In this document: positions 62,285 to 64,000 of the stretch, in pieces
Layout: each line of letters begins with the position of its first letter
Position numbering within the stretch: position 1 is the stretch's first letter
Assembly (NCBI GenBank): GCA_028284005.1
Contig: JANQSO010000002.1
Span: forward strand, 62,001-126,000
Source of the DNA: Flavobacteriaceae bacterium
GTDB lineage: Bacteria > Bacteroidota > Bacteroidia > Flavobacteriales > Flavobacteriaceae
Length of the DNA: 64,000 bases
Reading direction: 5' to 3'
The notes under the pieces: generated by a model
Database searches by the model: none
The model's input: the letters and a program-made list of their open reading frames with translations, nothing else
Told to the model about the DNA's origin: nothing
Translations under genes and position numbers: made by a program

Positions 62285-62806
62285 TTAATTCTTGTTATCC
62301 GGTTTGGTCTGTGGATAAGCTATCATATCTTTTTTCTCCATACCCGATATCTTATAATACTTCATTTCTCCACTTTGTAAATAGCTAATTACAGCTTCAT
62401 TATCTTTTAGGTCAAATGGAAACTTTTTTGGTGGGGTGTTTTGGGCTTCTTTTTTAGGGTCACCATCCATAATAATATCCCGTTCCATTTCATTTTTATA
62501 ATAGCCAATGTATTGATTTCCATTTTGCGGAGATCTTTGAGCCTCCAATATTTTTTTTCTGAAGTAAATATCCTTCACTACAATATCTTTGGTGAAATTA
62601 CTAAAAGAGATATAGACATTGGTTCCCGATCCACCTTCCTGGATTCCTGAAACCCAATCCTGATAGTAAACTTCACCTAAAGAAAAATCGGGTGTTTGTG
62701 TTAAACTATATTTTGAAGCATCGGCTTTTGAACCTCCACAGTTAGAAAAGCTGAAGAGTACAAATGACATCCCTACAAGCCCAATTACATATTTTAATTG
62801 TTTCAT
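62285..62806 (-). CDS. Lipoprotein of unknown function
   Basis: 173 aa. N-terminal lipoprotein signal MKQLKYVIGLVGMSFVLF ending in lipobox SNC (Cys24), followed by GGSKADAS. The mature part has FSLGEVYYQDWVSGIQEGGS, alternating strand-like stretches, and EAVISYLQSGEMKYYKISG near the end. I recognise it only as a conserved-looking Bacteroidota lipoprotein without assigned domain. 56 nt upstream of the flippase start, possibly same operon. Confidence 0.8.
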   Translation of the reverse strand: MKQLKYVIGLVGMSFVLFSFSNCGGSKADASKYSLTQTPDFSLGEVYYQDWVSGIQEGGSGTNVYISFSNFTKDIVVKDIYFRKKILEAQRSPQNGNQYIGYYKNEMERDIIMDGDPKKEAQNTPPKKFPFDLKDNEAVISYLQSGEMKYYKISGMEKKDMIAYPQTKPDNKN

Positions 62807-62852
62807 TTTTTTATTTTTTTAGGTCACTTCAAAATCCTTGCCGTAAATATAC

Positions 62853-62886
62853 AAAAAAGCCTTCTGTCTTGTTCAGAAGGCTTTTT
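62853..62886 (-). terminator. Terminator of the atp operon end
   Basis: AAAAAAGCCTTCTG (62853-62866) / CAGAAGGCTTTTT (62874-62886), 7-nt loop, T-run on the minus strand, 20 nt after the atpG stop. Confidence 0.9.
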
Positions 62887-62906
62887 AGCACAAAGTAGGT
62901 CTTATA

Positions 62907-63770
62907 TTATCCTGCCAATGCTTCTGCACCACCAACGATCTCTAAAATCTCATTGGTAATAGCAGCCTGACGGGCCTTGTTATATTGTAATTTTAATGCA
63001 TCACGCAATTCGGTCGCATTATCGGTTGCTTTATGCATCGCCGTCATACGAGCTCCATGCTCACTTGCAGCACTGTCCCGAAGTGCCTTAAACAATTGTG
63101 TTTTCAAGCTTTTAGGAATTAATCCTTCAACGATTTCTGCCTTTGAAGGTTCAAAGATATAATCTGCTGTTGCTGTTGCTTCGGAAGTCTTTGGCGGAAG
63201 AATTGGTAAAAATTGTTCCGTCATCACAATTTGTGTGGCTGCATTTTTAAAGTGATTATATACCAATACAATTTTGTCGTATTCTCCTTTAGAAAACAGG
63301 TCCATCAAATTCTCGGCAATCTTAGCAGTATTTTCAAAAGACAAATCATCGAAAATAGCGTTATTATTTTCAATTACTGTTTCGGTCTTTTTTAAGATAT
63401 CATTTCCTTTTTTACCTAAAGTTAAAAAGTCCAATTGTTTTCCTGCATAGACTTCACTGGCCAAAATCTTGGCTTCTTTAATAATATTACTATTAAATGC
63501 GCCTGCCAAACCTCGATTAGATGTAATAGTAACAACCAATACTTTGTTTACTTCACGTTGGTCCGAATATTTACTGCCCGTATCACTGTCCAAAGATGCA
63601 CTAAGGTTTTGCAATAGCTCAGTCAATTTTTCAGAATAAGGGCGCATTGCTGTAATAGCATCCTGGGCCTTTTTCAACTTTGCAGCAGAAACCATTTTCA
63701 TGGCACTGGTGATCTGCATTGTTGATCCTACCGAAGCAATTCTGTTACGTATTTCTTTTAAGTTTGCCAT
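62907..63770 (-). CDS. atpG: ATP synthase F1 gamma subunit
   Basis: 287 aa, the central rotor shaft of F1. Starts ANLKEIRNRIASVGSTMQIT and AMKMVSAAKLKKAQ, ends LKLQYNKARQAAITNEILEI followed by VGGAEAL, the invariant terminal helices. Follows atpA by 15 nt, and a terminator follows; atpD and atpC are not on this side, so F1 genes are split as in many Bacteroidota. Confidence 0.97.
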   Translation of the reverse strand: MANLKEIRNRIASVGSTMQITSAMKMVSAAKLKKAQDAITAMRPYSEKLTELLQNLSASLDSDTGSKYSDQREVNKVLVVTITSNRGLAGAFNSNIIKEAKILASEVYAGKQLDFLTLGKKGNDILKKTETVIENNNAIFDDLSFENTAKIAENLMDLFSKGEYDKIVLVYNHFKNAATQIVMTEQFLPILPPKTSEATATADYIFEPSKAEIVEGLIPKSLKTQLFKALRDSAASEHGARMTAMHKATDNATELRDALKLQYNKARQAAITNEILEIVGGAEALAG

Positions 63771-63785
63771 TCTTTCGGTTTAGAA

Positions 63786-64000
63786 TTATGCTTTGTACTT
63801 CGCTGAAAGGTCCGCAGCAACATTTGTTACGACATCGATAGCAGCGTCTGTCAATTTTCCTCCTTTTAATGTATCCAACGTATCTCTGTGCTTTGCATTC
63901 ATCATTTCCAAGAAATCTCTTTCAAATTCTTTCACCTTCTCAACCGGCACATCACGTAATAGGTTTTTAGACCCTGCATAGATAATTGCAATTTGGTCTT
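63786..64000 (-). CDS. atpA: ATP synthase F1 alpha subunit, C-terminal end (partial)
   Basis: The last 70 codons of atpA, cut by the window edge. The translation reads DQIAIIYAGSKNLL, then VEKVKEFERDFLEMM, ending AADLSAKYKA and TAA, matching the C-terminal helical domain of the alpha subunit. Its position directly before atpG confirms the assignment. Confidence 0.95.
   Translation of the reverse strand, partial: DQIAIIYAGSKNLLRDVPVEKVKEFERDFLEMMNAKHRDTLDTLKGGKLTDAAIDVVTNVAADLSAKYKA

Noticed and set aside
1..64000. tRNA or rRNA genes, CRISPR arrays, insertion sequences, prophage or integrase genes
   Set aside because: I looked through intergenic regions on both strands and saw no cloverleaf with CCA-type ends, no regular spaced repeats and no transposase or integrase motifs; all long frames are accounted for by core genes.

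Overview
The window is a chromosomal segment of an AT-rich Bacteroidota bacterium, almost certainly a member of the Flavobacteriaceae, probably aerobic and marine-type. The evidence is threefold. Three secreted proteins end in a type IX secretion (T9SS) sorting domain. Lineage-typical genes are present (gldH, ricT, HU-CCDC81/SPOR, DUF4292, PF13557 barrel). Many promoters carry the Bacteroidota -7 element TAnnTTTG. The window starts inside feoA and ends inside atpA. I see no tRNA or rRNA, CRISPR array, insertion sequence or prophage; it reads as stable core genome.

Layout. 1-2.4 kb: Fe(II) uptake (feoA end, feoB, small Cys-rich partner). 2.4-4.1 kb: a small CxxC protein and a T9SS-exported serine hydrolase. 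4.1-9.6 kb (minus): a metal-uptake operon with DtxR/MntR-type repressor, outer-membrane barrel, Mn-type binding lipoprotein, ATPase and two permeases with winged-helix-like tails, behind a perfect 28-bp palindrome. 9.6-15.2 kb: DjlA-like cochaperone, bacilliredoxin, PlsC, radical SAM protein, crotonase, NtrY-like kinase. 15.3-28.3 kb: haem biosynthesis. hemJ and hemH are on the minus strand, with two PPK2 kinases and a MATE exporter between them. An AraC/PchR-like regulator diverges from hemA-hemC-hemD-hemE-(DUF6973-like)-(EI24)-hemF-hemB. The set covers glutamyl-tRNA to haem except hemL, which is not here.

28.3-34.1 kb: DinB-like protein, CNNM/CBS membrane protein, Ogt, serine hydrolase, 3'-5' exonuclease, double-NBD peptide ABC ATPase. 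34.1-34.5 kb has no conventional gene but looks like a compact minus-strand RNA or microprotein gene with its own terminator. 34.5-41.1 kb (minus): scoAB, then ricT-gldH-PBP1A, then trhO. 41.3-44.5 kb: recA, then an ECF sigma factor paired with a protein built to span both membranes. 44.6-49.1 kb: second PlsC, trpS, dprA, SPOR protein, thioesterase. 49.3-55.9 kb: two tandem paralogous subtilisin-like T9SS proteases. 55.9-62.8 kb (minus): lipoprotein, flippase, dut, sugar nucleotidyltransferase, TPR protein, DUF4292 lipoprotein and EnvC-like protein, an envelope operon. 62.9-64 kb: atpG and the end of atpA.

The strongest leads are: the sigma/dual-membrane anti-sigma pair with a possible autoregulatory promoter; the structured minus-strand unit at 34.1-34.3 kb; unexplained palindromes upstream of the metal operon, the radical SAM gene, hemJ and hemA; and winged-helix-like tails on both metal permeases. 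All function calls rest on motif recognition by eye; no database search was run.
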